This document shows, in pieces, positions 1-8,901 of a stretch of 64,000 nucleotides of DNA (position 1 is its first letter; every line of letters starts with the position of its first letter). A program made the position numbers and the translations under genes. The stretch is taken from contig JAEZDN010000130.1 in assembly GCA_023433275.1 (NCBI GenBank), positions 50,450-114,449 on the forward strand, written 5' to 3'. Under the pieces are notes generated by a model that did not search any database, was not told where the DNA came from, and saw nothing but the letters and a program-made list of their open reading frames with translations. Source of the DNA: Verrucomicrobiota bacterium. Its GTDB lineage: Bacteria; Verrucomicrobiota; Verrucomicrobiia; Opitutales; Opitutaceae.

Positions 1-1
1 G

Positions 2-109
2 AATTCCGCCGACGGCCGCGCCGGCCTCTGGCGCATGAACGGCACCACGCCCGACCTTTGGATCGACCTGCCCGCTTCCTCCACTGCCTGGGAAATCGTC
101 AATCGCTGA
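2..109 (+). CDS. C-terminal end of a probable FG-GAP/VCBS-repeat protein (5' partial)
   Basis: The window opens inside a reading frame that ends at a TGA at 107-109, giving 35 residues that include GLWRMNGTTPDLWIDLP. The W-x-MNG pattern is typical of FG-GAP/VCBS-type beta-propeller repeats of secreted or surface proteins. That is known of the family; the assignment here is inferred from one partial repeat only. The start and almost all of the protein lie outside the window. It runs in the same direction as the membrane protein beginning at 517 but is separated from it by about 400 bp, so the two are probably not one operon. It could also be an unrelated secreted protein tail. Confidence 0.45.
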   Translation, partial: NSADGRAGLWRMNGTTPDLWIDLPASSTAWEIVNR

Positions 110-516
110 GGCCAGGCCCGATAAGGAACCTGGCTGCTGCGGCACAGCCGGCAAGCGCCCTGCTTATTTGCGCCGTGCCGGCAAACAGCCCGAGCCGTCA
201 CGACAGTCCGCCGGCTAAGACTCGGCACCTGCCTCCCAAAGCGCAGATTGCGTTGCTTGTTGCTGGGTCCACGTGCCAAGATCTTATTCCACATTCCAAC
301 TGCAAACCTTGGGGCGGGTTCCGAATTGGCTCCATCGACAATGCGGATTGATCGGTAGTGCTGTTTCCCGAAGAAAATCCCGTTCATGCAGCTGCGGATT
401 TCCTCTGACAGCTCGGCAATATGCGTCCGTCCTCCCCCTTTCCTGGGCTCCTGACATTGCGGCGGCGCATGTGTTCGGGATTGAGCGCCGCTCATGGATC
501 AGGCTAATTCCCCGCC
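110..516. other. Intergenic region, 407 bp
   Basis: No convincing coding frame. One imperfect hairpin is visible: GCCGGCA at 147-153 pairs with TGCCGGC at 176-182. It lies shortly after the stop codon at 107-109 and could terminate the upstream gene, but no T-run follows it. No recognisable promoter boxes were identified ahead of the GTG at 517. Confidence 0.4.
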
Positions 517-2988
517 GTGCGCTCCCTGCCGACCTTATCGCGAGCCTACCTTTGCTCGGGGTGGGCGTTCCTCATCCCTTACCTCGGGGCTTACCTCCTC
601 TACGCCTGGTCTGGCTGGCCGGTCAATCCCGCCGCTGTCTCCGGCCTCTCCGACGAAGTTTCCGGGCAGGTCCCCTCTCTGCTCTATGTCTATTGGCTGC
701 TACACGCCTTCCATCTGCTGCTCGGGGGCGCTCTGCTGGCGGTAACCTTCTCGCGTCGGCGCGCGAACCGAAGGACAGAAAACGCCGCCTCTCCTCCAGC
801 AATCCCGACCCTTTCCCGTGTCCTGGGTGCGATTCCGTGGTTGGGCTTGGGACTCCTGTTCTGGATCCCCGGAGTGTATCTCGAGTGGCCCGCGGATACG
901 TGGGAACACCTCCGCCGCATCAACGAATGGCATGCTTACGATTTGGTCATCCAGCATTCCGCATGGGTGAAATCGAGTTACTTTCTTTCCTACAGCTTGC
1001 TCGGCCTGTCGGCCGGCATCCAGCAGCTGCTTTGGCTCGATCTATACTACACCGGGATCTGCCTGCTGCTATCGTGGCAATATTACCGGCTCGCCCGTGC
1101 CGTTGGCCTGGGTGAAGGCCCGGCAATGGTTTTCGTGCTGCTGCAGGCGCTTCTGATCGGGAACAACGTCTTTTCGTTTTACCGCTACTACGGTATTTCC
1201 AGCAGTATTTACGCCCAATTGGGCGCGGTCGTCCTGCTCCGTTTGGCGATCGAGTTATTCCGCGCAGGACGGGCCGGGCGACACCGTTGGCTCGCGACAT
1301 TGTTCTGCGCCGCGATGGCTTTAGCTTTGGCCTTGTTCAATCACCCCCAAGCCGCCGGCCTCGCAGCTCTGGGCATCTGCGGCGTGGCCTTATGGAAGCT
1401 TTTCGCAATACGCCGCCGGACGGGCTGGGTGGTGGTGGTCCTGCTGATCGCTATCAGTCTGCTCCCTGTGGCTTGGTACCCATCGGGGCGAATTTTCGAA
1501 CGTCAACCCACTCTGCAGGAATGGATCTCCCCTTGGATCGGCTTCAAGGTATTCGTCCCGGACTCTCCGGCGGCCGATCGGCTTCTCCAGATCCTTGGGC
1601 TCGCTGGCGTCATCAATGCGATTGCGGCGATCTGGCTGTTACGAAAAAATCATCTGGTCGGCTGGGTGACACTCGCGCCCATCCTGTTGCTCTGTCTCCC
1701 CTATGTTGCGCTGCCGCTGGCCGAAGTCCTCTTGCCGCGAACCAATATCGTCACTTTTCAACGGATGTATTTGGCCATTCCACCTGGTCTGGCTCTCGTG
1801 TGCTGTTTCGAACGACTACTCCGCGCTGACACCCGGGTTTCGGCCTTGGTTGGGCAGGGTCGTCTCGGATTTCTCTCAACCCTGGCTGCATTGTTGATCC
1901 TGGTCGCTGTTTCGCCCGGTCGCCCGACTTACAATCATTCATGGAACGCCCTGAGTTCGGTCCCTCGCGACCTCGCAATGGAAGGACTCATCCGGGCCTA
2001 CGACTCCGCTGGGAGCGGAGCGGCCCCCACTTCACGTCCTGCGGGCACTCCAGCCGCCATTTCAGTGCTCCAGACATTTCATCCGGAACACGCCGCGACC
2101 CACTATCGACCGGTGATTCCCCCAGTCACGGGATCCCTCCAGGCGATCATGGGTATCCCTGCCACGACCGGGCCCAGCCAGCAGTTCCAAGGTCCATCCC
2201 TCTCAACCGACTATCGCATGACTGATCAGTCAGCTTGGCGGACGACCGCCGGTGCTCCGCCCAAGTTCGTTTCCCATGTGCCGGACCTCAAAGGCGTCAC
2301 AACCGCTCTCCAAACCGTCGTCGGTGAAACCACGGAGATTTTTTCGGAAATGCTGGTCCCAATCGACCCATCCAAAAACTACCGCGTGGAAATGAGCCTT
2401 AAGCAGGAACTCGGCAAAAATGGCCAGGCGCTGCTTGCTGTCGCCTGGTATGATCAGGAAGGGCGTTTCCTGAATTCAGGGGAAGCCCGGCCCATCGGCG
2501 CGGCGGCCCCCGCGGGCTGGAGAAATGGCACCTATAGCTACTTTGGTCCGGTGGGGCTCCCGGTGCCGGAACAGTGGACCACTCACCGCCTCTCATTTGG
2601 TGCCGATGAGTTCGCTTCGATCCCCTTGAATGCACGTGCGGTGCGGATTGGGGCGCTCCTTAACTATCCTGCGACCCCGGGCTCGGTCATGAGCTTGGCC
2701 AACGTTCGGTTATGGGAAAAATCTCTGGCGGAACAAATGGTCGATGGCGCATTTACCGGCGCCGAAACCTGGCTGGTTGTAGCTCCAGACTTTCGCGAGA
2801 TCTACACCCGTGAATCCCAAGCCGCCCGGCTCTCGCGCCATTGGAGCCCCCACCGCGTGCCGTATGACTATGCCGGCGGACCGGAGCTCGAGGAAGCCGC
2901 GCTCCGGCAGCAGGCCATTATCTTACGGCCAGGCGGCGCCTCGTTCTATTTCTACCCAGCAGAAAAGACCGGTAATATTTCCCCTTGA
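517..2988 (+). CDS. Large GT-C-like polytopic membrane protein with C-terminal carbohydrate-binding-like domain
   Basis: An 823-residue protein with a GTG start. About the first 470 residues are a series of hydrophobic helices (for example near residues 12-30, 58-80 and 101-120). Residues after about 470 are hydrophilic. Around residue 128 an extra-membrane loop reads WPADTWEH, an acidic first loop of the kind seen in GT-C transferases that use polyprenyl-phosphate sugars. Residues about 620-740 (YRVEMSLKQE through SLANVRLWE) look like a jelly-roll carbohydrate-binding fold. The inferred role is transfer of a sugar on the periplasmic face, or anchoring to glycan. It converges with the large - strand gene cluster, leaving 32 bp. 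A non-enzymatic membrane protein is equally possible; the family was not recognised. Confidence 0.6.
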   Translation: MRSLPTLSRAYLCSGWAFLIPYLGAYLLYAWSGWPVNPAAVSGLSDEVSGQVPSLLYVYWLLHAFHLLLGGALLAVTFSRRRANRRTENAASPPAIPTLSRVLGAIPWLGLGLLFWIPGVYLEWPADTWEHLRRINEWHAYDLVIQHSAWVKSSYFLSYSLLGLSAGIQQLLWLDLYYTGICLLLSWQYYRLARAVGLGEGPAMVFVLLQALLIGNNVFSFYRYYGISSSIYAQLGAVVLLRLAIELFRAGRAGRHRWLATLFCAAMALALALFNHPQAAGLAALGICGVALWKLFAIRRRTGWVVVVLLIAISLLPVAWYPSGRIFERQPTLQEWISPWIGFKVFVPDSPAADRLLQILGLAGVINAIAAIWLLRKNHLVGWVTLAPILLLCLPYVALPLAEVLLPRTNIVTFQRMYLAIPPGLALVCCFERLLRADTRVSALVGQGRLGFLSTLAALLILVAVSPGRPTYNHSWNALSSVPRDLAMEGLIRAYDSAGSGAAPTSRPAGTPAAISVLQTFHPEHAATHYRPVIPPVTGSLQAIMGIPATTGPSQQFQGPSLSTDYRMTDQSAWRTTAGAPPKFVSHVPDLKGVTTALQTVVGETTEIFSEMLVPIDPSKNYRVEMSLKQELGKNGQALLAVAWYDQEGRFLNSGEARPIGAAAPAGWRNGTYSYFGPVGLPVPEQWTTHRLSFGADEFASIPLNARAVRIGALLNYPATPGSVMSLANVRLWEKSLAEQMVDGAFTGAETWLVVAPDFREIYTRESQAARLSRHWSPHRVPYDYAGGPELEEAALRQQAIILRPGGASFYFYPAEKTGNISP

Positions 2989-3020
2989 AAATTAAGCCCG
3001 GCCGATGGCGTGGTCCCAAC

Positions 3021-3581
3021 CTAATGGCTCACTCCCTCCCGCCGCACGACCTTGACCAGTGTTCGGGCCACGATCTCCAAATCAAAGGCCATCGAACGGC
3101 GCTGCAGGTAGGCGAAATCGTGTGCCACTTTCTCGACGATCGGCACCTCGTCCCGACCGTTGATCTGGGCCCACCCGGTGAGGCCGGGACGCAGCGTCTG
3201 GATACCATGGGCCGTGCGCAGTTCAATGAGATCATACTGGTTGAACAAGGCCGGCCTTGGACCGACGAAACTCATGTCCCCCCGAATGATACTCCAGAGC
3301 TGGGGTAACTCATCCAGGCTGCTTTTGCGGAGAAAACTGCCGATGGGTGTGAGGTGACAGCTGGGATCAGCGAGCAGGTGGGTGGCGACCGCCGGCGTCC
3401 CGACTCGCATGCTGCGAAACTTTGGCATGCGGAACAAGCGATTGTCCCGCCCGACGCGATCAGACCAATAGAGAATTGGGCCGCGCGAAGTCAGCCGCAC
3501 CGCCACAGCCGCGAGCACAATCAACGGGAGCAGCAGAATCGCCAGGACTATCCCCGCCAGCAGATCGAAAATACGCTTCAT
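3021..3581 (-). CDS. Initiating sugar-1-phosphate (phosphoglycosyl) transferase, PglC/WcaJ-core type
   Basis: A 186-residue small monotopic phosphoglycosyl transferase. It should transfer a sugar-1-phosphate from a nucleotide sugar to undecaprenyl phosphate at the inner membrane, the first step in building a lipid-linked repeat unit. The N-terminus (KRIFDLLAGIVLAILLLPL) is the membrane-embedded hydrophobic helix. KFRSM, LRKSSLDELPQLW (with the catalytic Asp-Glu pair), GDMSFVGPRPAL and RPGLTGWAQINGR are the standard family signatures. The length matches the minimal PglC-like class, without the extra transmembrane helices of WcaJ or WbaP. It is the last gene of the long - strand cluster and its start overlaps the preceding SDR by 4 nt, as expected for translational coupling. 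The identity of the sugar is not visible from the sequence. Confidence 0.93.
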   Translation of the reverse strand: MKRIFDLLAGIVLAILLLPLIVLAAVAVRLTSRGPILYWSDRVGRDNRLFRMPKFRSMRVGTPAVATHLLADPSCHLTPIGSFLRKSSLDELPQLWSIIRGDMSFVGPRPALFNQYDLIELRTAHGIQTLRPGLTGWAQINGRDEVPIVEKVAHDFAYLQRRSMAFDLEIVARTLVKVVRREGVSH

Positions 3582-4462
3582 GACAGGGGTGACACTCGCA
3601 GCCCCATCTCACTCAACTGGCGGCGAATCGCAATGTCGAAGCTGCGTGGCGAGTATGCGAGATCCCGACCGGCTTGCGCCCATGAAAAAGCCTTGTCCTC
3701 GTTCAATCGCAACACCTGTTCCGCCTTGAGCGGCAGGCGGCACTTTCGGCGCTCGAGGAATTCAAGGATGCGAACCACGGGACGGAATGGAAGATGCAGC
3801 AGTTTGACCCGCCGGCCCATCGCCCGGGCCGTCCGATGGACGATTTCATTGTAGGGCAATGCATCGCGGCCTGATACATTATATTCTCGACGCCCTGCAC
3901 TGGGGGTGATCAAGGCTGCAACCAACGCATCGGCAAGATCCTCGACATATACCGGCTGCATCAGGCAAAGGCCTGGACCGAAGACCGGCAGTACAGGACT
4001 TCGACGCAGGAAACGAACCAGCCGGCACATGTTGCGATCACGGCTCGACCCGAAAATCATCGTGGGCCGCACAATGACCCAATCCAGCCGGCTGCCACGC
4101 ACGGCCTGTTCGGCCGCCACGCGGACGATTTTGCTCCCGGCATTCAACTGGGTGAAAATCGCCGTGGTGCTGACAAACACGGCGCGACCTAACCCGCTCG
4201 CCTCGGCGGCAGCGATGATCCCAGGCGCATGGCCAAATCCCAGCGAAGCGATATTGAGCAGGGCATCGCAGCCCGTCATGGCCCGCGCCAAGGCAGCCTG
4301 GTCGGCGAGGTCGCCCGCCACCCATTCCACCTTCAGGCCTCCCAACGCGCCCACCCGCGCCGGATCGCGGAGCAACGCACGCACTTGCAAACCCGCCGCA
4401 ACCAGGCGCGGCACCACGTGGGATCCGGTGAAGCCCGTTGCGCCAGTAACCAGCACTCTCAT
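3578..4462 (-). CDS. NAD(P)-dependent epimerase/dehydratase-like SDR
   Basis: A 294-residue protein starting with RVLVTGATGFTGSHVV, the extended/atypical SDR nucleotide-binding loop (GxxGxxG), followed by a downstream acidic turn (VAGDLAD). IVRPTMIFGSSRDR resembles the substrate-side segment of nucleoside-diphosphate-sugar epimerases. I do not see a clear YxxxK catalytic pair, so it may be an atypical member with an altered reaction. It overlaps the GT4 gene before it and the phosphoglycosyl transferase after it by 4 nt each. Similar SDRs sit beside WbuB-like GT4 and WcaJ/PglC-like genes in many O-antigen clusters, where they are thought to modify the first sugar; that role is inferred here. 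Confidence 0.8.
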   Translation of the reverse strand: MRVLVTGATGFTGSHVVPRLVAAGLQVRALLRDPARVGALGGLKVEWVAGDLADQAALARAMTGCDALLNIASLGFGHAPGIIAAAEASGLGRAVFVSTTAIFTQLNAGSKIVRVAAEQAVRGSRLDWVIVRPTMIFGSSRDRNMCRLVRFLRRSPVLPVFGPGLCLMQPVYVEDLADALVAALITPSAGRREYNVSGRDALPYNEIVHRTARAMGRRVKLLHLPFRPVVRILEFLERRKCRLPLKAEQVLRLNEDKAFSWAQAGRDLAYSPRSFDIAIRRQLSEMGLRVSPLS

Positions 4463-5715
4463 GCCTCCCCTCCCTTCACCCGCTCCTGCTGCACCTCGGC
4501 CAGCACTTCAGCGTAACGCTTGGCCAGCGTCTGCCGGGAATAGTGCTGCGACACAAAGCGACGCCCCTGCGCACCCATGGCCGCTCGCTGCATCGGACTC
4601 ATCCGGTGCATCTGACGCACCCCGTCCGCCAGGGCCGCCGGCTGCTCCGGCGGCACCACCAGGGCTCCGCCCGACCGCGTCAGGATCGCCGCGGCCTCGC
4701 CCCGTACACAGCCCAGCACCGGCCGCTCGGCCGCCAGCATTTCGAACATTTTCGAGGGGATGAAGGCGTCAAACAGCGGGATGTCCCGCAATGGCACCAG
4801 GCACACATCAGCCGCCGCATACAACGCCCGCACATCCTCGCGCCCCACCGCATCCAGAAATTTGATGTTCGGCGCTTGAATGCGCTCCGCCTCCGCCACC
4901 AGCTTCGGTTTATCCGCGCCTTCACCAACGAATAGGAAAACGCATTCCGGCAGTTCCGTCGCGACCTGTCCCGCCGCCTGCACCACCGACTTCAGGCCTT
5001 GGGAAATACCATGGGCGCCGATGTAGAGCACCACGAACTTTCCCGCCAGTCCCAAGCGCTCGCGCCAGCGGCGCGCGCCGTCAGGATCCACGCGCCAGTA
5101 ATCCACATCCGCCCCATTGGGAATGTTGACAATCTTGCGTTCGGGTATGCCCCGCGCCCGCAGGTTGGCCCGAAATGCTTCCGTCACCGTGATGATGCGG
5201 TCGGCCGAATGGTAGAGGCTCATTTCCCAACGTTCGAGCAGGCCGATGATGAACCGGTTTCGAATCACCCCCAAGTCGACGAAGACTGCCGGCCAAAGAT
5301 CGCGCACCTCCATAATGAATGGACAGCCATGGGCGCGCGCAGCCGACCGCGCGGCCATCGCGGCAAAAAAAGTGGGGGAACTGCCGATCGCGCAATCTAG
5401 GCGGGGTAATCGCGGCAGGACCGAGGCCCCGCAGGAAAACCAGAAGCTGAGATGACCGAGCGTCTTCTTGATGAACCCGCGGTTCGGGGTTACGTAGGTC
5501 CAGCAGCGGTGGATCATCAGCCGCGCGGACTCCGCTTCGCGGAGATAGCGCGCGGATTGGTAGCCAGGATAAAGCACGCCTTGTGGGTGATTGGGGAAAC
5601 AAGTGCAAACATGCACTTCATGCTCCTGCGACCATTCACCCGCGAAGTCACCAAGCCTCGATGAAGGAGCCCCGATCTCCGGGCGATAGTAGTGCGAAAA
5701 GAGGCCGATTTTCAT
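4459..5715 (-). CDS. Glycosyltransferase family 4, WbuB-like
   Basis: A 418-residue GT-B fold transferase. The N-terminal half begins KIGLFSHYYRPEIGAPSSRL, the usual WbuB-type start with a glycine-rich acceptor loop. The C-terminal half carries VVLYIGAHGISQGLKSV and FVGEGADKP, then DVCLVPLRDIPLFDAFIPSKMFEMLAAERPV near residues 305-335, where the nucleotide-sugar site with its acidic residue lies. It should act on the cytoplasmic face, adding an early sugar to the lipid-linked intermediate. It overlaps both neighbours by 4 nt, with the heparinase-like gene upstream and the SDR downstream. WbuB in E. coli is an N-acetyl-L-fucosamine transferase, but the donor here cannot be inferred from sequence alone. 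Confidence 0.9.
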   Translation of the reverse strand: MKIGLFSHYYRPEIGAPSSRLGDFAGEWSQEHEVHVCTCFPNHPQGVLYPGYQSARYLREAESARLMIHRCWTYVTPNRGFIKKTLGHLSFWFSCGASVLPRLPRLDCAIGSSPTFFAAMAARSAARAHGCPFIMEVRDLWPAVFVDLGVIRNRFIIGLLERWEMSLYHSADRIITVTEAFRANLRARGIPERKIVNIPNGADVDYWRVDPDGARRWRERLGLAGKFVVLYIGAHGISQGLKSVVQAAGQVATELPECVFLFVGEGADKPKLVAEAERIQAPNIKFLDAVGREDVRALYAAADVCLVPLRDIPLFDAFIPSKMFEMLAAERPVLGCVRGEAAAILTRSGGALVVPPEQPAALADGVRQMHRMSPMQRAAMGAQGRRFVSQHYSRQTLAKRYAEVLAEVQQERVKGGEA

Positions 5716-7661
5716 GGCGCGTCAGGGCGAGGCAGACTGTAGGTGTCGCACCTGCCAACGGACTCAAGCACGATGTTCCAGCCGCCAGCGACGGCATCGA
5801 TCCGTGGCGCCAGCATCGGGTCACGGGCCAGCACATAGCCGGTGACCGACGGCAGAACCGCCTCGCGCCGCCACTGCAGCGTGGTGGCGGGTTCGCGTCG
5901 CCCAAATTCCGCCGAATACCACCCGCTGATCGCCGGCTCCAGCTGCCCACGGCTCAACTCCGGGCGCGTATCGCCCAGCGACAGCAAATGCCAGCCCGTT
6001 GGCCCGAGCACCGATCGCCAGCCATATTCAGTCCGCTCCGCCTCGTTCACGGCGATGTCAGGATGAAAATGCAAGTGGCTCGCCACCTCCGCCCGGCCCG
6101 GCCCGGTGACAAGGTCCACCACCGCGAGCCACTCCCCCTCTCTCCAAGCCAGCAGCCGGCGGTGCCGCCTGCCCCGAACCTGCCGTGCAAATCCATCATG
6201 CTCCGCCACCACGACGAGGAGACCAGGTCCACAGCGGTGTTCCAGCAGGCGCACATGCGCGCGCCGCCCCACGCGAAAGCTGCTCCAAACCTCGGATGAA
6301 TCCAGCCCGTCGACCGCCACGGTGTTGTGTGCCCGGGTGGAGCGAAAATAATCACGCCAAGGCCCCGCCACATATTCGTAAACACCGGGGTCGACCACCA
6401 GCGGACCGCCCGCCGCGAAAAACACAAAGCTCAGCGCATCCGCATGCGCGTGGGCCGGGAGATAACTTGGACAGGGCTGCCCGGCATCCATGACCACCAT
6501 CTCGTCCGCTCCCCGCCCCAGGCAAAACCCCGAGGTTGCCCCCCGCGGTTCCGCGGCCAACCCGACGGGGGGACGCGTTCGGCCAAAATACAGAATGGTG
6601 CGCAGCGCTGTCGCCCGCTCCGTCCCTGCGGCTGCCCGATCCTCCCAGCATGCAGCGCAATGGAGGACGTCAGCCGGCCTCACGGAAAGCTGATCATGCG
6701 CCGAGTCCTTGATTAGGGGGTAGGTCCCGTCGGGCAGCAAGATGCGCGCCCCAAAGCTGCGCAATCCGCGAACGGCATCAGCCAGCCAGGATGGCACGGG
6801 CCGACCGCGCAGTTCGTACAGGCAGCCCAGCTCCACCAGGCTGAGCAGCACCGAAAAATGATAACCCGGACAACGCTCAAAGTGGCTGCCGTCCGTCAGC
6901 ACCTGCTCCGGCACTTCGCGCTCAAGAATCCCCCGTCCCAACCGCTCCCAATCGGCGGCATCGTCGCCCCGACTCATCAAGCCGAGCCAAAGCAGCGCCC
7001 GTCCATTTTCGAATAGGTGGTTCCCCCGCACATCGTGTTCGAGCTGCCGGACGAGATGATCCGCCTGGTCGCGCAAGCTGCCGGTAAACTCATCTCGCCA
7101 TTGGCCGGGCTCCGCCAGGCGTTCCGCCCAGAAACCCGCCGCCTTCAACCACGCGACCAAGCGCAGCGAAAGCGTGTAGGGGTGCCAGCCATCGCCCTGT
7201 ACCACGCGATTCGCTGTAATCCACGAGGTGACGAGGCGTCGGAACTGGGCCACGCCATCGCCGCCGCCGTCGCTGTCCGCCAGCATCAGTTCCCGGCCAT
7301 ATCCGAAGTAATGCAGATGGTAGCGCCACAGCCGGCTGAGATCTGGCGCGTGCCACGCGATGTCCTCCCTAAAGCGCCGTTCCACCGCGAGAAACTTGAA
7401 GCTGTTGACCGCGATCGCTTCGAGCTGGCGCCGGGCCTGGACGTGCTCTGCCGCCAACGCCACCAGGTCGACAACAGAACCGGGTCCCTCCGCCAGATGA
7501 CAGTGCCGCGATCCGTCCACTCGATGGCCGCTGACGCGCCACCACCGGCGCAGCAGCGTGACGCGTGCCCGGGTCGCCATCTGGCGCCAGCCCAGCGGCC
7601 GCACGGTGTGCCACAAGCGGACGAGCCGCCCGAGGGCGACGGGTTCAGGAGCACCACGCAC
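5712..7661 (-). CDS. Heparinase II/III-like (alginate-lyase fold) protein
   Basis: A 649-residue protein with an N-terminal alpha-helical toroid region (residues about 50-330, with HYFGYGRELM and GNHLFENGRALLWLG) and a C-terminal beta-rich heparinase II/III domain from about residue 370. The latter includes PAHAHADALSFVF, VDPGVYEY and FRSTRAHNTVAVDG, which carry His and Tyr residues typical of this lyase class. No signal peptide is evident, so it may act in the cytoplasm. Such genes recur inside capsule and O-antigen operons next to WecB, WecC and the two-domain oxidoreductase. Their precise role is unsettled; uronic-acid-directed lyase or epimerase activity is possible. It overlaps wecC by 17 nt and the GT4 by 4 nt. 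Confidence 0.88.
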   Translation of the reverse strand: MRGAPEPVALGRLVRLWHTVRPLGWRQMATRARVTLLRRWWRVSGHRVDGSRHCHLAEGPGSVVDLVALAAEHVQARRQLEAIAVNSFKFLAVERRFREDIAWHAPDLSRLWRYHLHYFGYGRELMLADSDGGGDGVAQFRRLVTSWITANRVVQGDGWHPYTLSLRLVAWLKAAGFWAERLAEPGQWRDEFTGSLRDQADHLVRQLEHDVRGNHLFENGRALLWLGLMSRGDDAADWERLGRGILEREVPEQVLTDGSHFERCPGYHFSVLLSLVELGCLYELRGRPVPSWLADAVRGLRSFGARILLPDGTYPLIKDSAHDQLSVRPADVLHCAACWEDRAAAGTERATALRTILYFGRTRPPVGLAAEPRGATSGFCLGRGADEMVVMDAGQPCPSYLPAHAHADALSFVFFAAGGPLVVDPGVYEYVAGPWRDYFRSTRAHNTVAVDGLDSSEVWSSFRVGRRAHVRLLEHRCGPGLLVVVAEHDGFARQVRGRRHRRLLAWREGEWLAVVDLVTGPGRAEVASHLHFHPDIAVNEAERTEYGWRSVLGPTGWHLLSLGDTRPELSRGQLEPAISGWYSAEFGRREPATTLQWRREAVLPSVTGYVLARDPMLAPRIDAVAGGWNIVLESVGRCDTYSLPRPDAP

Positions 7662-8895
7662 CGCAACAATCGATCACCGTCTTCCCGGTCAGCCGGCCGC
7701 GATCGAATTCAAGAAACGCCCGGTGCGCCACCAGCAAGACCACCACGTCGCCCGCGGCCACCGCCTCCTCGAGGGTTTTGAGTTCCACTCCACTCCGCAA
7801 TGCCGGAGGCAGCTCGGTCACGTGCGGCTCCACCGCCAGGACGCGCGCGTCGCCCTTTGCCGCCAAGTGCTGGGCGATTTCCACCGCAGGACTTTCCCGC
7901 AAATCGTCGATGTTGGCCTTGAACGCGAGCCCGAGGCACGCGATCACCGGGCGGACCCGGCCCCGGCAGGCCGCCTCGATCTGCCTGAGCACGAAATGGG
8001 GCTTGGAGTCGTTGACTTCACGGGCGGCGCGGATCAACCGGGCCTCCTGTGGCGCCGCGTCGACGACGAACCACGGGTCAACCGCAATGCAATGGCCGCC
8101 CACCCCCGGGCCGGGCTGGAGTATCTTCACCCGCGGGTGACGGTTCGCCAGCTTGATCAGCTGCCAGACGTCGACACCCAGCCGGTCGCAAATCAGGGAA
8201 AGCTCATTGGCGAAGGCAATACTCACATCGCGCGATGCGTTTTCCGTCAGTTTGCACAGCTCGGCGGTGCGCGCGTCGGTCAGGAAGATCTCCCCGGTGC
8301 AGAACGTGCGATATAAATCCCGCGCGGACTCGGAGGCGGCCGGGGTCAGCCCGCCCACGATGCGGTCGTTTGCAACGAGTTCCTTGAGCATCTGCCCGGG
8401 AAGGATGCGTTCCGGGCAATGGGCGAACAACATCGAGTCACGCAGAGCCGCGAGCCGCTCCGGCTGACTTCGGCCCACTTCATCGAACAGCCAATCGCGC
8501 ACTCGCTCGGTCGTCCCCACCGGGCTGGTTGATTCCAGGATCACCAGCGCGCCCGGCTGCACCACCGGGGCGAGGGAGCGCGCCGCGGACTCCACATAGG
8601 CGAGATCCGGCGTGCGCGGATTTGCCGCCGTGGCCTTGAAGGGCGTCGGCACTGCGATGATAAAGGTTCGTGCCGAGGCCGGCTGCGTGGCGGCCCGCAG
8701 GTTACGGCTTTGCACGGCTGCGCGAACCAGCACGTCGAGATCGGGCTCCTGGATGTGGATGTCGCCGCGATTGATCGTCTCGACCACGCGCGGAACCACG
8801 TCCACGCCGAGCACCAGCTTGCCCTTCGTGGCGAAAATTGAGGCCGTGGGCAGGCCGATGTAACCCAAACCGAGAACGCAAATGTCGTAATCCAT
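7645..8895 (-). CDS. wecC: UDP-N-acetyl-D-mannosamine dehydrogenase-type nucleotide sugar dehydrogenase
   Basis: A 416-residue member of the UDP-glucose/GDP-mannose dehydrogenase family. The N-terminal NAD domain begins DICVLGLGYIGLPTASIFA. The central domain contains LCKLTENASRDVSIAFANEL, and the C-terminal domain holds the nucleophile Cys in GVGGHCIAVDPWF, followed by LAFKANIDDLRESPA. The reaction is a four-electron oxidation of a 6-hydroxyl to a carboxylate. The GHCIAVDPWF form and the proximity of wecB, just beyond the two-domain oxidoreductase, point to UDP-ManNAc to UDP-ManNAcA rather than UDP-glucose. Six nucleotides separate it from the two-domain oxidoreductase upstream. Related UDP-sugar dehydrogenases with other substrates cannot be excluded. 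Confidence 0.93.
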   Translation of the reverse strand: MDYDICVLGLGYIGLPTASIFATKGKLVLGVDVVPRVVETINRGDIHIQEPDLDVLVRAAVQSRNLRAATQPASARTFIIAVPTPFKATAANPRTPDLAYVESAARSLAPVVQPGALVILESTSPVGTTERVRDWLFDEVGRSQPERLAALRDSMLFAHCPERILPGQMLKELVANDRIVGGLTPAASESARDLYRTFCTGEIFLTDARTAELCKLTENASRDVSIAFANELSLICDRLGVDVWQLIKLANRHPRVKILQPGPGVGGHCIAVDPWFVVDAAPQEARLIRAAREVNDSKPHFVLRQIEAACRGRVRPVIACLGLAFKANIDDLRESPAVEIAQHLAAKGDARVLAVEPHVTELPPALRSGVELKTLEEAVAAGDVVVLLVAHRAFLEFDRGRLTGKTVIDCCGAWCS

Positions 8896-8901
8896 GGTAT
8901 G

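Noticed and set aside
273..1115. A 280-residue + strand frame overlapping the start of the membrane protein at 517
   Set aside because: Pro/Arg/Leu-rich translation without motifs. The 517 frame has clear membrane helices and carries on for 2.4 kb.
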